DNA of 64,000 nt from Rotaria socialis (taxonomy: Eukaryota; Rotifera; Eurotatoria; Philodinida; Philodinidae). The notes under the pieces were generated by a model, which saw only the letters and a program-made list of their open reading frames with translations, was not told the origin of the DNA and did not search any database. Shown here in pieces: positions 23,320-33,890 of this stretch; the first letter of the stretch is position 1, and the number at the start of each line of letters is the position of its first letter. Made by a program: the position numbers and the translations under genes. The stretch lies in the NCBI GenBank assembly GCA_905331475.1, contig CAJNYU010001726.1:126637-190636 (forward strand). The letters run 5' to 3'.

Positions 23320-25645
23320 ATGTTTTCACGTATTGCTGCTCCTTTAACTCGCCGTGGTTCATTATTTCTTCGGACCTCGCGCCTGATTTTTCCTTCGAAT
23401 TCCTCTCGTCGTCTATTTGAATTACCTCGGCATGGTGTAATTCGTCCATGGTACCGTCGGTTTTGGCCATTAACTATAGCATTTACTGTGATTTCAGCTG
23501 GCGTACCTATCGGTTATATTATTTATAGAGATAGTCTTTTAGGACAATTATGGTTTAACAAAGCACATGGTTCAGAAGAAAATTTCGATGAAAATTCGGA
23601 ATCTGTTGCTCAGTCCGAACTTGATACACTTCTTTCACAAACGCAACAATTACTCGATGCTGAACTATATTTAAATCGTTCATCGGCTTTTATTGTACCT
23701 ATACGTTTATTTTTTCGAACAATTAAACTTGTGTTTGTTTTTACTCCTCTGATTCTTTTTTATGTGTTTCAAGACAAGTTTGCTCCGCAATACTATGAAA
23801 AATGGTGTTTTGCACTGAAACGGTAAGATTTTCTATTTGAATTATTCATGGAGACTTTTCTAATATTTTTTAAGATCATTCGAATATTGTGGTCCATGCT
23901 TTATAAAACTTGGCCAGTGGATGGCTACTAGACCCGATCTATTTTCTACGCAATTTTGTTCAATATTTAATGATCTTCATTCGAATGCACCAATTCATAC
24001 AGAATCTGAAACAAGAAAATTATTACGTAAAAATAATATTGACATAGAATCGTCGCCATCTAATTTTCTTTCAAAACCGATAGCAAGTGGTGCTATAGCA
24101 CAAGTTTACAGATGTCAAATTAAAAATCTTGATTTAATAATGAAAGTTCGTCATCCGGGCGTTCAAAATAAAATTTATTATGATTTAAAAATATTAAATA
24201 TTCTCACACGTTTATTAACAAAGTTTGTATCGAAACAAGCATTCAAATGGCTTAATATTGAAGATAATATTAAGTCATTTACTAAAAATATGTTATTACA
24301 AACAAATTTAATGGTTGAAACCAAAAATTTACGAATATTTGAAAGAAATTTTGAAAAATATAAATCAAATATATGTTTTCCACATGTTGATCCATCATTA
24401 CCATCCACAAAAGATATTCTTTTTGAAACGTATGAAAATGGTCAACTATTAAATGCATTTATGGAAACATGCACAGATACAAAAGTTCGAAAAAAATTAG
24501 CATATCTTGGTGTTAATGCTTATTTAAAAATGCTCTTTGTTGATAACTTCGTAAGTTTAATTGCTTTGTCTTCAATCAAAAGACATATAACTATTGGATC
24601 TTTCCTTTGATGGAATCTATACGGTTTCACTATGCTGATTTATTTTTCTTTTACTACTTGACTTTTTCAAAAAGAAAAATACTAAGGTCAAAATGATAGT
24701 TTTTAAATGTTAAAATATACTTGAATCTTTTTTGGAAGACTTTACTTTTCTTGTAATTGTAGGTAAGAAAGGAAACAATACCAGCGTAAATATGGTTCTA
24801 ACAATTGAGTAAAGAAGGACGTCCGGAGCGGAGCGGAACGAATACGATTACCTGCATCTCTTCTTGAAAAATATTAGTCTTCCAGTAAAAAGTTTTATTA
24901 CTTGCTTGTAATTGTGCATTCGAGAATAAAAAGTATTCGCATGAGTCGATTAGTATTCAGTGCGGGTATTTAGTTTGATCAGAACGATGCAAATAGTATA
25001 CATGACAACTTTTCTGATTTGCATTCATCAAAAACTACTACTTTTTTATCTGATTTTTTTTCCGTTTAGGTTCATGCAGATCTTCATCCAGGCAATATTC
25101 TTGTTCGTCTTGATCAAAATTCATCTCAAGAACCAGTTATTGTGTTCATCGATGTTGGTTTAACATCTTCACTTAATCGAAGAGATAAAAAGAATTTTTA
25201 TGATTTATTTCGTGCAATAGTCAACTATGATGGCATGGAAGCAGCAACATTGTTGATTGACCGTGCACCAAATATGGACGAAATTGATGATCAATCTAAA
25301 ATAGGTTTTCGAAAAGACATGTCAATATTAATTGAAAATGTTCTTAAAACTCCTTTGAAACAACTTGAAGTTGGATTAGTTCTACGTAATGTATTAGATC
25401 TATCGAAAAAATATCATATTAAAATGGAATCGAATTTTACAACACTTGCTCTTGGAACAATTATTATTGAAGGCATTGGTCGACAACTTGATCCTGATTT
25501 TGATTTCGTTAATGCTGCTAAACCTTATTTACAGAAAGATTTTCGACTAGTAAAAAGTTATTTAAAAAGAGTTTTTCAACAAAATATTGCTAATACATCG
25601 TGGTGGTCACGATTATTTCAAAACAATATTGAAAATTCAGTTTGA
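23320..25645 (+). CDS. ADCK2: Mitochondrial atypical kinase ADCK2 (UbiB/ABC1 family)
   Basis: Exons 23320-23822, 23875-24550 and 25070-25645 join in phase to 584 aa (human about 626). The start at 23320 gives MFSRIAAPLTRRGSLFLR, a basic amphipathic mitochondrial signal; an in-frame ATG at 23248 is possible. Two hydrophobic segments follow. The family-specific KxGQ block is GPCFIKLGQWMATRPDLF. The nucleotide loop is ASGAIAQVYR, the following block is MKVRHPGV, and the catalytic loop is VHADLHPGN. The metal motif reads DVG rather than DFG; as I recall ADCK2 proteins differ from DFG here too. The C-terminal MESNF...IEGIGRQLDPDFD block is ADCK2-like. ADCK2 is linked to mitochondrial lipid and coenzyme Q metabolism. 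Intron 2 is 519 nt, long for this locus. It is first of four closely spaced same-strand genes. Confidence 0.93.
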
Positions 25646-25714
25646 TCTATGCTTTTTAGATAAAGATATATATTTATTTTTTCCTTTATTATCACTGTAA
25701 AAAAATTAAGAAAA

Positions 25715-28700
25715 ATGAAATTTCGTGCTAAATTACATAATATTACAACGATCAATAAATTCACAAGTATGTATTCATATTAATTACAAAGAATATAATT
25801 TCGCAGTTAATATAGTTTTTAATAGTACATAAAGAGAAAAAAAAATGCTAAGCTTTTCGAAAAAGAAAAAAAACAAGCACATGATTACTTTTTTTTCTTT
25901 TATTCATGATAGAAATTATTATTGGTATATCAAAAATGGCTAAATCTGGTGTACTTCGTCTAACAGCGGATAAATTATTTTTAATATTAGGTGATAAATC
26001 ATTTGGTGGCGGTATTTCACTTTGGATTGAACTTGACCCAATTCGATTTTTCGATGACTATATTATGGATGGTTTATCACCATTAGCAAATGAAATCTAT
26101 ATTGAAATTATGTTTGAAGAATTTGTACGTGCACTTAAACCAGCACAATCAGCTCAATTACTTAGGCTTCGTTTAATAAAAAAACATAATAATCCATGTT
26201 TGAGTATTGATACAGAAGTGGTATGTTTTATTATTAGACAGAAGACATGTTGTTGTTTTTGTTGTTGTTTTTGTTTTGTAAGATGAAAATTATATTTAGA
26301 TTTCATCAGCAATGACTGAACGGCGATTTGCGTGTGACATTCCTATTCATTTATTAGCGCATAAACATTGGTAAATATTTTTCTTCTATCTACACGCATA
26401 GAAGACTGTATGTAGTTTGTTATTGTTGTCTTTATTCTTGGTATGTTTTAGGATCGATTTTCAAGCTCCAAGTATTCCTTCGTGTGATGTAAGTAAATTG
26501 CTTTTCTTTCTTAAATATCACAATTTATACACGCAAAAAAAGAGACTACAATGAACTAGAACAAGAACAACAATTGAAACAAATGTTTTTTGATAGATAA
26601 ATATTGTTCCACTCGGTGTTGCTATGGTTGTTATTTGAATAATGAAACGTTCATTAGGTGCACATTGATTTGAACAATCAAGTTTTGAACATAGATCATT
26701 ATAATATGCATAGGCTTCTTGACATAGTATTGAGACATTCATTGGTTTTTTGTTTGCTGTTAAATTTGCTTTACGGACGGCAGGTAAAGCTAAGTGTTGA
26801 TTTTGTGATTGATACGTAAATCCACCACCACATTCTTGACCTGTATAAGCAAGGGATTGACGATTATGTAATAGATAATTAAATGAACAATTGCATATCA
26901 ATGGATTATTTTCTAAATGAATGGTTGAACGAGCGAAATTATTGAATGTACATGGATCAATAGTTTCCAGTTGATTCGAACGTAAGTGTACATTTAAGGA
27001 TGACTGGCTCGTTGTAGAATGAAGACCATAGAATGAACACGTATCAAGTGTTGTTATATTATTTCCATTTAGATTAAGTTTAGTTAATCCTTTAAGTGGT
27101 AGAAATTCGCAAGGACCTAGTTCACTTAAATTGTTCGATGTTATTTTTAATTGATTTAATTCATGAAGATAACCGCTATAGAAAGCTTGAGTAAAATTTT
27201 CTATGTAATTATGAGATAGATCAAGATATTTCAAACGATATAGACCAGTCCATATATGTGCAGATATTGAACGTATTTGATTATGTTCTAATTTTAATAA
27301 ACGTAAATTTACCAGATAAGAAAAAGCATTTTCTTCTAAAATTGTTAAATGATTATGTGACAAATCAAGATAATCAATAAGAAATGGACCAGCAAATGCA
27401 TTTGGATGTCTTTGAAATGCTAAATTATTGATTGAAGGTAATTTATTGTATGATAAATCTACGCGTGTAAGATGATGAGAAAATCCAAATGCATATGCTG
27501 GCAATTGAATTATATTATTAAACGATAAATATATTTCATATAAACCAGTAGCATTATATAAGGCTTGCATAGGTATAGCATCGAGAGAATTATGATCAAG
27601 ATAGAGATTTGATATGGGTGAAGGTTCACCCGATAATGCTAATTTAAATAGATTAATTCGCTTTGTTGCTTCGCGTAGCTTCAATGTTAATTCAGTTAAT
27701 AGTCGTTTGTGTTCAGAATTCGGTGATATTAGTGAACGTTTGATTTTATGGAATTCTTCTAGATCGTTTTTGTCCTATTTAAAGAATAGCGAAAAAAACA
27801 CAATAATTTTTGTTTTTGTTGTTCTATTAGTTCTTTTTTTTCTGTTTACCTCTTCTTCTGATTGATCATTTTCATAATCGTCAAATAGTTGAAATTGATC
27901 ATCAATAATAGGTAGATGTTGTTGACTAGGCCAAATATCAATTAAATGTCGATGTGTTAAATTTAATTGTACAATAAGATCATATGCAAGTGAACCAGCA
28001 AGAACCATATGACGTATATGCATATTATCTGGTATCCATTTTGTTTTATTATTCTCATTAAATGTTACACTATCAAATAAATTAAATGCTAAATCTACAT
28101 TCCATTGAAGAATTGTATTATTCGTTTCAATTGTTTGAAATATTGGTACTGATTTTAATTGTCGATAAAAACAATCAATCCATAAACGTTTACTTTCAAT
28201 TTCGCATATACATTTGCAAGGACTTAACACTGGACAAGGTTGAATATATTGATTATTTGTACGTATATCGGTATTGGTTAAATATAAATATGGTGAACAT
28301 GCGGATATAGATAACGCATGGACGGATGATGGTAAATGAATAATGTTAAGAATAAAAGTCATTATTATAAGAATAATTGAGGAAAATAAGTTGTTATTAG
28401 GAAATAAAATAGACGACAAAGAAAAAGGCACTGCAATGCACCATTGCATTCTTCCTCATAGTGTTAATATTCTTGAATAATAGCTCATAAATATCGATTA
28501 TCGATAGGAGCTGAATATGAATATACTAGAAAGAGAAAAAAGTGGGAAAATCTGAAGAAAAACTTGAGTCATAATAGAATTATATTTTTTTCTTGTTTTG
28601 TCATTCGAGGATGACATACTCAAATGTTTGAAGTTATTTCTTGATGCTGTCTCTGTCGATGTGATAGAACAGTGTAAAAAAAGAGAATGGCATTAACTAG

Positions 28701-29392
28701 AAATCGAGAAATACTGTTTGATTTTGTCATTTCTAACGATTTGCCATGCAAATTATATAGAAACGTCGATTAATGTTGACGTCACTATTGTTTCTATTTT
28801 TCTTTTTTTTTTATTGTATCAACCAACCATTACTTTCTCTCTAATGTCTCAATGACCTTGACGATCTATCAGAATCACTTAAATCATGTTTCTTATAGAA
28901 ATTTGGACCACTATGAATATAACATTTATTTCACGCAATGATTTGATTGAACTCGCAAGTATTTTTAAAAAATGTTTCTCTTACGATGTTCTATGAAAAG
29001 AAGAAAAAATAATGCCAGAGGGGGATCCGACACAATTTACTAGTGAAACAAGGGGACTCACTAAACAAGCAAAGAAGTTCTTACTGTAGTGGTATATTTA
29101 TCAATGTCTCTCTTCCTTTCAACCGATGGAAAACGCTCTAGTTCTCCTGCTATACTTTGTGTATGTAAGCAATATGGAGTTTGCCATCTTTCAATACGAA
29201 CGACGCGTACTAGTCCAAAAAGAAACAGATGGAGGGGGAAAAGAGAACCGAGAAAACACACTGTCTATTCGGTCGCCACAAAGGAATAGCAAAAAAAAGA
29301 AGAGAACCGTTGGCGGTGGATTATTAGTGTCATCGAAAGAATGAGAAATAATAGCGTAAGAAACTTCGCCATGAATAGAGACACAAGTTAGC

Positions 29393-29458
<66 letters not shown>

Positions 29459-30667
29459 AAATTCTAGTGTCGAGTAATGTGGATGCTTCTCGTCAATATA
29501 TTTTAAGGGCAATAAATAACGATGACAGGAAAAAATAAAAAAAAAGTCAACGAGCGAGAAAACGAGTTTTTATTATTATCATTCAAGCCCAAGTAAAACC
29601 ATTTAGAACAGTGTTGACACATAGACATAATGGATTGAGAGAAATATTTGATCGATTTTCATTCTGTTTCCGACCAGAATAAAGCAGAAAAAGAAATAAA
29701 TCGATCGACTCTCGTTAAAATGGCAATCATCGAAAAAAAAAGATAACATTGTTTTATAATTTGGTTAGCTTGGAATTGATGAACCGCAATATTCTCAATA
29801 TTTGCTACTCTTCTGATTGATATTGTTGTAATTGTTGGTATGATGACTGTTGACACTCAAATAAAGGTCAATCTTCTTGACATGTTATGGCGAATGATTG
29901 CTCGGGCATTTTCTGTACAAGTATAAACATAAGGGACAACTTGTATTTAGGATATTTACGTAATCATGTGATTTATTTTAATATGATTTCATACAAAAAA
30001 ACGTGTATCTGCTAAAAAAATAAACAATAATAATATATCTAAATTTAAGAACAGAAAGTGATAAATTATTATTTTTTCTTTAGATTAGTATCACCATGCC
30101 CAAATTGAAAACATTGAAAAATATTATTGATCGAATGAAAGCAATGTCTAATTTTGTTGTAAGTTCGATGTGGCCAGAAGCAATATCTATGCTCTCTCTC
30201 TCTCTCTAGACATTGCAAGCGAATAAATCTGGCGATATGACGATAAAAGTTGAGACAGATACAGCTCAAGTAGCTACGTATTTTACAGGTCACCAAGGAA
30301 CATCAAGAACAGGTGTGAAATTTCTTCTTTTTTTTTTTTAAATCTAAAACATACTTATGAATTTAGATTCTACCAATGATGACCGATCTCAATGGGATTT
30401 GCCAATAACACAACAATCAAATACATCATCAACAGATTCTCTTGATACAGCTGAAGTTCGTTTAGATATTAAGAAATTTTCTCAATTACTTCATTCACAA
30501 CAACCATATGCAGAAAAAATGGTTTTCAGTAGGAAAAAATCTTTGATTTCTTTTGTTATTATTATCTCAATTATTATTTAGATTTCTGTAATAATAACAT
30601 GTTACATATTTGTATTGTTGCAGAATATTTTACACTTCAATGCATTCTACCTTCGATTCAACTGTAA
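25715..30667 (+). CDS. HUS1: HUS1 checkpoint clamp subunit, with a nested gene in intron 4
   Basis: HUS1 is one ring member of the RAD9-HUS1-RAD1 clamp loaded at DNA damage to activate ATR signalling. Eight exons join in phase to 297 aa (human 280): 25715-25766, 25913-26220, 26300-26370, 26452-26488, 30084-30158, 30210-30312, 30367-30528 and 30582-30667. The start MKFRAKLHNITTINKFT matches the family. Further blocks are KLFLILGDKSFGGGISLWIE, NEIYIEIMFEEFVRALK, HWIDFQAPSIPS, and after the long intron ISITMPKLKTLKNIIDRMK, KVETDTAQVATYF and TAEVRLDIKKFSQLL. The C-terminus is NNNMLHICIVAEYFTLQ. Intron 4 (26489-30083, 3.6 kb) contains a whole LRR gene on the other strand; the other introns are 51-146 nt. 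Starts 69 bp after ADCK2 stops. Confidence 0.93.
26518..28449 (-). CDS. Leucine-rich-repeat cell-surface protein nested inside HUS1 intron 4
   Basis: Exons 28449-27850 and 27774-26518 join in phase to 618 aa. A hydrophobic leader (SIILIIMTFILNIIHLPSSV) is followed by a cysteine cluster (CPVLSPCKCIC...DCFYRQLKSVP) typical of an LRRNT cap. About nine leucine-rich repeats follow, for example LTRVDLSYNKLPSINNLAF, LRLLKLEHNQIRSISAHIW and LKYLDLSHNYIENFTQAF. A C-terminal cap (NPLICNCSFNYLL with later cysteines) comes next, and finally a hydrophobic tail (FVSIVVLVLVHCSLFFCVY) near the stop, either a membrane anchor or a GPI signal. Extracellular binding or adhesion is inferred; the exact family is unknown. 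The intron is 75 nt. Both ends lie within the HUS1 intron, its stop only 29 bp from the HUS1 donor. Confidence 0.88.
28450..30083. other. Remainder of HUS1 intron 4 with simple repeats
   Basis: Likely holds the promoter of the minus-strand LRR gene. It contains an AT run, a GA run and about nine GATA units at 29393-29457, and ends with the HUS1 acceptor TTTCTTTAG. Several overlapping short open frames at 29060-29400 come from composition and are not genes. Confidence 0.6.
29393..29457. repeat. Compound microsatellite (AT)n(AG)n(GATA)n
   Basis: Three adjacent simple repeats in the HUS1 intron. No function inferred; useful only as a length marker. Confidence 0.9.
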
Positions 30668-30793
30668 TAGTTGTAGTCAGATTATTTTTTCACTTGTTTA
30701 TTAGTTTATTATTGTCTGATATATTTTGAAAAAAAAGAAGAAGTTCTCTCGCTTTGTTACATGTACAGGTTCTGCTTAAAATTGATATTTCAG

Positions 30794-32660
30794 ATGACAT
30801 CCGTAGATCAGACGAAAATTGATGCGTTCCGAGCTAAAATTGAACAACGTAGAGCTTGTGAAAAAAAAGCAATTAATACATGTTTACATTTAATTGACGA
30901 AGACAAAGTCGACCATGAAACATTAAAGAATGCAGTAAATATCATTAGTCTGTGGATTGATTTCTTTTTATTGATTAATATTCTTATCTAGGCTATTCTG
31001 ATCGATCAAGAACGATATCGAGGTGTTAATGAAGATCGTGCTTTGAAAAAAGTATGTGGTTATCCTGTTTGTTTCAAATCATTACCAAATGACGTATGTT
31101 TAATTATATTTTGTAGAATATTTATAAAATCTATTATCGATTTTTCAGATTCCAAAGCATCAATATTATGTAAACGTAAAAGTAAATAAAGTCATTGATA
31201 CAACAGAACGACGGGTAAGAAAAACATTTACATTTAAAGAAATTTTCTTCATTAAAAGTTTTCTTTCAAGTTATTTTGTTCAACATTGTGTTATAAATCA
31301 TCAAAATATTTTGAACGACAAATTCCTACATCACCTGTTTGGGCTCGGGAAGAACAGCAAAAAGGAAATATTTCATTTAAAATTGATTTATTAAGCAATG
31401 AACGCGCAAAGTAAAATTTAACATTATAAATGATATTTTTGTTTGTCATAGTAAATTATTTTTAGTGAAGAAGAACATGATCATAGTGCGATTATATCTC
31501 AATTTAATTACAGTCAATCAATTCCAAAAATACCACATCGTCGTGAATCATCTTCGTCGTCTTCTTCGTCGGATAATGATGATGATGATGATGAATTCGA
31601 AAAATTACAAATAGCTCGTGATAAATATTACAAATCTCGGGCTTCACAATCACAAAAACCGACATTGGTTGAAACAAAACTTAAGCAAGTTTCACTTCCT
31701 GATTATATTCGAACAGACAATAGTACAATTGATTTTGTTATTGTTTGTTTATATGAATGGATAACAGATAAAACAAAAGAGTATTTAGAAAATAATATGA
31801 TAAAATGTGACACACAAATTAATCCACTACGATATCAACAATTAATTCATAAAGTCAATATTGAAGATATAATGGCATCAGATGCATCTCGAGCTGAAAG
31901 AAAACTCCCAACAATTGATGAACTACGAAAAATCAAAGAAAAAAATCAATATGAACTTAAAGTAAAAGAATTTTTCGTTGGAAAAAGTGATAAATCAAAA
32001 GAGGTATAAAAGTTTAATTAAATATTAGTTTTGAACTTTTAAACTATTTGTTAGGAATCATCATCGCCATCTGCTATAATATTGCCACCAGTTGACACTT
32101 ACTCTCAGCAAGCAATTCGCTTATCGATAGTTAGCCAGAAAATCATGACATGGTTTGGTTTCTTTTTTTTCTTTTTCTCTTTGCATTATTTTTATTATAC
32201 TAGTTTTAAACAAATGTTTTGTGATGACGTCAAACAAACGGTTTCAAGTGATTTACGATCGGCACTATCAGAATTGTTATTGACATTCAAGTAATATGAT
32301 CCACCTATTTTTAAGATAAAAAAATGATAATATTTATTTTCACATACACATTTAGTTTTAGCAGCGAAAATGTAGCCTTGAAATCCAATGAATGGACAAT
32401 TGTGACTCTGTTTCTTATTCATTTGTATGTATCAAAGATTTCTTATCTCTCATTTGATTTATTTTTATTATTTTAGACTTACACAAAAATTATCCATTCT
32501 ATCATCTCATTTAAATGAATCAAAACTTATTCAAGCCCTGTTGAATACTTTAAATCTTTCATCTGATATGATTTTTCATATTGTAAAATATTTACTTGAA
32601 CATCCTATTGATAGTCAGCAATCATCAGAATCTAGAATGAATTTTGAAGATATTGACTAA
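30794..32660 (+). CDS. RPAP2: RNA polymerase II-associated protein 2 (Rtr1-type CTD phosphatase)
   Basis: RPAP2/Rtr1 removes phosphate from Ser5 of the polymerase II C-terminal domain and assists polymerase import. Nine exons join in phase to 474 aa: 30794-30934, 30992-31093, 31149-31214, 31271-31410, 31466-32003, 32055-32152, 32204-32290, 32356-32424 and 32477-32660. The zinc-binding domain is clear: [20 protein letters not shown] supplies C-x4-C and [19 protein letters not shown] supplies C-x3-C, followed by [10 protein letters not shown] serine run and an acidic run ([16 protein letters not shown]) precede a divergent helical C-terminal half. The start follows a TTTCAG acceptor immediately, which favours 30794. 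AATAAA signals overlap the stop at 32659-32669. It begins 126 bp after HUS1 ends. Confidence 0.92.
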
Positions 32661-32669
32661 TAAAATAAA
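32659..32669 (+). promoter_or_regulatory. Polyadenylation signal(s) of RPAP2
   Basis: Two overlapping AATAAA hexamers (32659-32664 and 32664-32669) begin within the stop codon. The 3' UTR must therefore be only tens of bases, because the next gene's start codon is at 32709. Confidence 0.6.
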
Positions 32670-32708
32670 GATCGGTGTTTTTTGTTGATAATCTAATCTA
32701 TTCTAGAT

Positions 32709-33890
32709 ATGACAGCAAAAGAACGAAATATTCCTACAACATTTAAAGAATTATTAATATCCGAAGCAATAAATGTTGACAAATTAAAGCAAGACGTTCT
32801 AAAAATTTCTATCGTTGCTGAACTAAAACCATTCTATTGGAAGATTTTGTTAGGTACTTTTTTTTGATTGACAACTACAAATGTCTGTTAAACGGATTTG
32901 GTTGTCTTCCTTTATTCAGGTATCAAATCACCTTTTAGTGCAACACGTGACTATGTTGATCAAGCGAATTGTGACATGTACAAATATCTTCATTCAACAT
33001 TAATAACTTGCAAATTAATTCAAACTGATACTCCCATTTCTCAACAATTTCTTTCAATGTATTTACTTGATTTGCATCCAAATAGATTACCTGTTTTGTC
33101 AATAGTAAAAAGAAACAATAGATTTAACAAAAAAAATATAAATATTTTCTTTAATTTTTCATAGAAAGAATATGAGTCATTTTTATTAATTGCAAATTTC
33201 GTTTGTGCATTTCTCGATAATGACAATAAACAACGCATAGAAGCAACCGCTGAATGTTGGTTTATAACTTGTAGAATATATGATAAATTTGTTCAATTAA
33301 GTCGCCGTATTGCTTTACTAGTACGTAAGTAAAAATGGGCAATTCATCTAATTATTTAGTTATTATTTCAAATAGCGATATCATGTCAGTAGAATTGCCC
33401 AAAAAGAATTTATTCATGAACCGAAACTATTGGTTCATTTAAATACTCAAAATATATTTATATGTATACCAGAGAAATGGCTCAAAGATGGTTTTCAATT
33501 ATTAACCGATGACATATCTCTACTAGAGTAGATATTCTTTTTTGAATTATATAAATAAAACATTTTTCTCTATTTAGTATTTGGGAGAAATTTCTTGCCG
33601 GTAGTGAATATATTTTTGTATTTCTAACCATTCATATTCTTCATCATTGCCGTCTCAAACTACTAAGTTTATACACAACAAAAGAAATCATGCAATATCT
33701 CCTTGACCTTAAAGTAAGATTATATATAACGTTATGAGTTGCCTTTTTCTATCGTTGAAATATACTCCAAAAATAGCTATTGATATTGATATCCTCGCTA
33801 TACATTATTTGTAGTGAAATAGTGAAATTCTTAACGAATACACCCTCAAGTATCAGTTATGCAATTAAAATAGAATCATTGAAAATTTAG
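32709..33890 (+). CDS. TBC1D7: TBC1D7-like protein (TSC complex subunit)
   Basis: TBC1D7 is the third subunit of the TSC1-TSC2 complex that restrains Rheb and mTORC1. Exons 32709-32853, 32920-33104, 33165-33320, 33376-33527, 33578-33713 and 33777-33890 join in phase to 295 aa (human 293). Recognisable blocks are FKELLISEAINVDKLKQDVL, then KPFYWKILLGI (the TBC start), FLSMYLLDLHPNRLP, ECWFITCRIYDKFV, then PKLLVHL, then DIWEKFLAGSEYIFVFLTIH. The arginine-glutamine fingers of catalytic TBC GAPs are not apparent, as in TBC1D7. The last exon (SEIVKFLTNTPSSISYAIKI) resembles the family end but its acceptor is the least certain. A TTCTAG acceptor lies 2 bp before the ATG; only 48 bp separate it from the RPAP2 stop. 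Confidence 0.82.

Noticed and set aside
25142..25165. ADCK2 with DVG in place of DFG as an inactivating mutation.
   Set aside because: ADCK2 orthologues differ from DFG at this place; the rest of the kinase is intact.
25715..26488. HUS1 appeared truncated after half its length by the LRR gene.
   Set aside because: Four further exons at 30084-30667 continue the protein in the right frame and family order, so it is complete with a long intron.
29061..29400. A cluster of overlapping open frames on both strands in the HUS1 intron.
   Set aside because: Low-complexity, mutually overlapping, no splice or similarity support.
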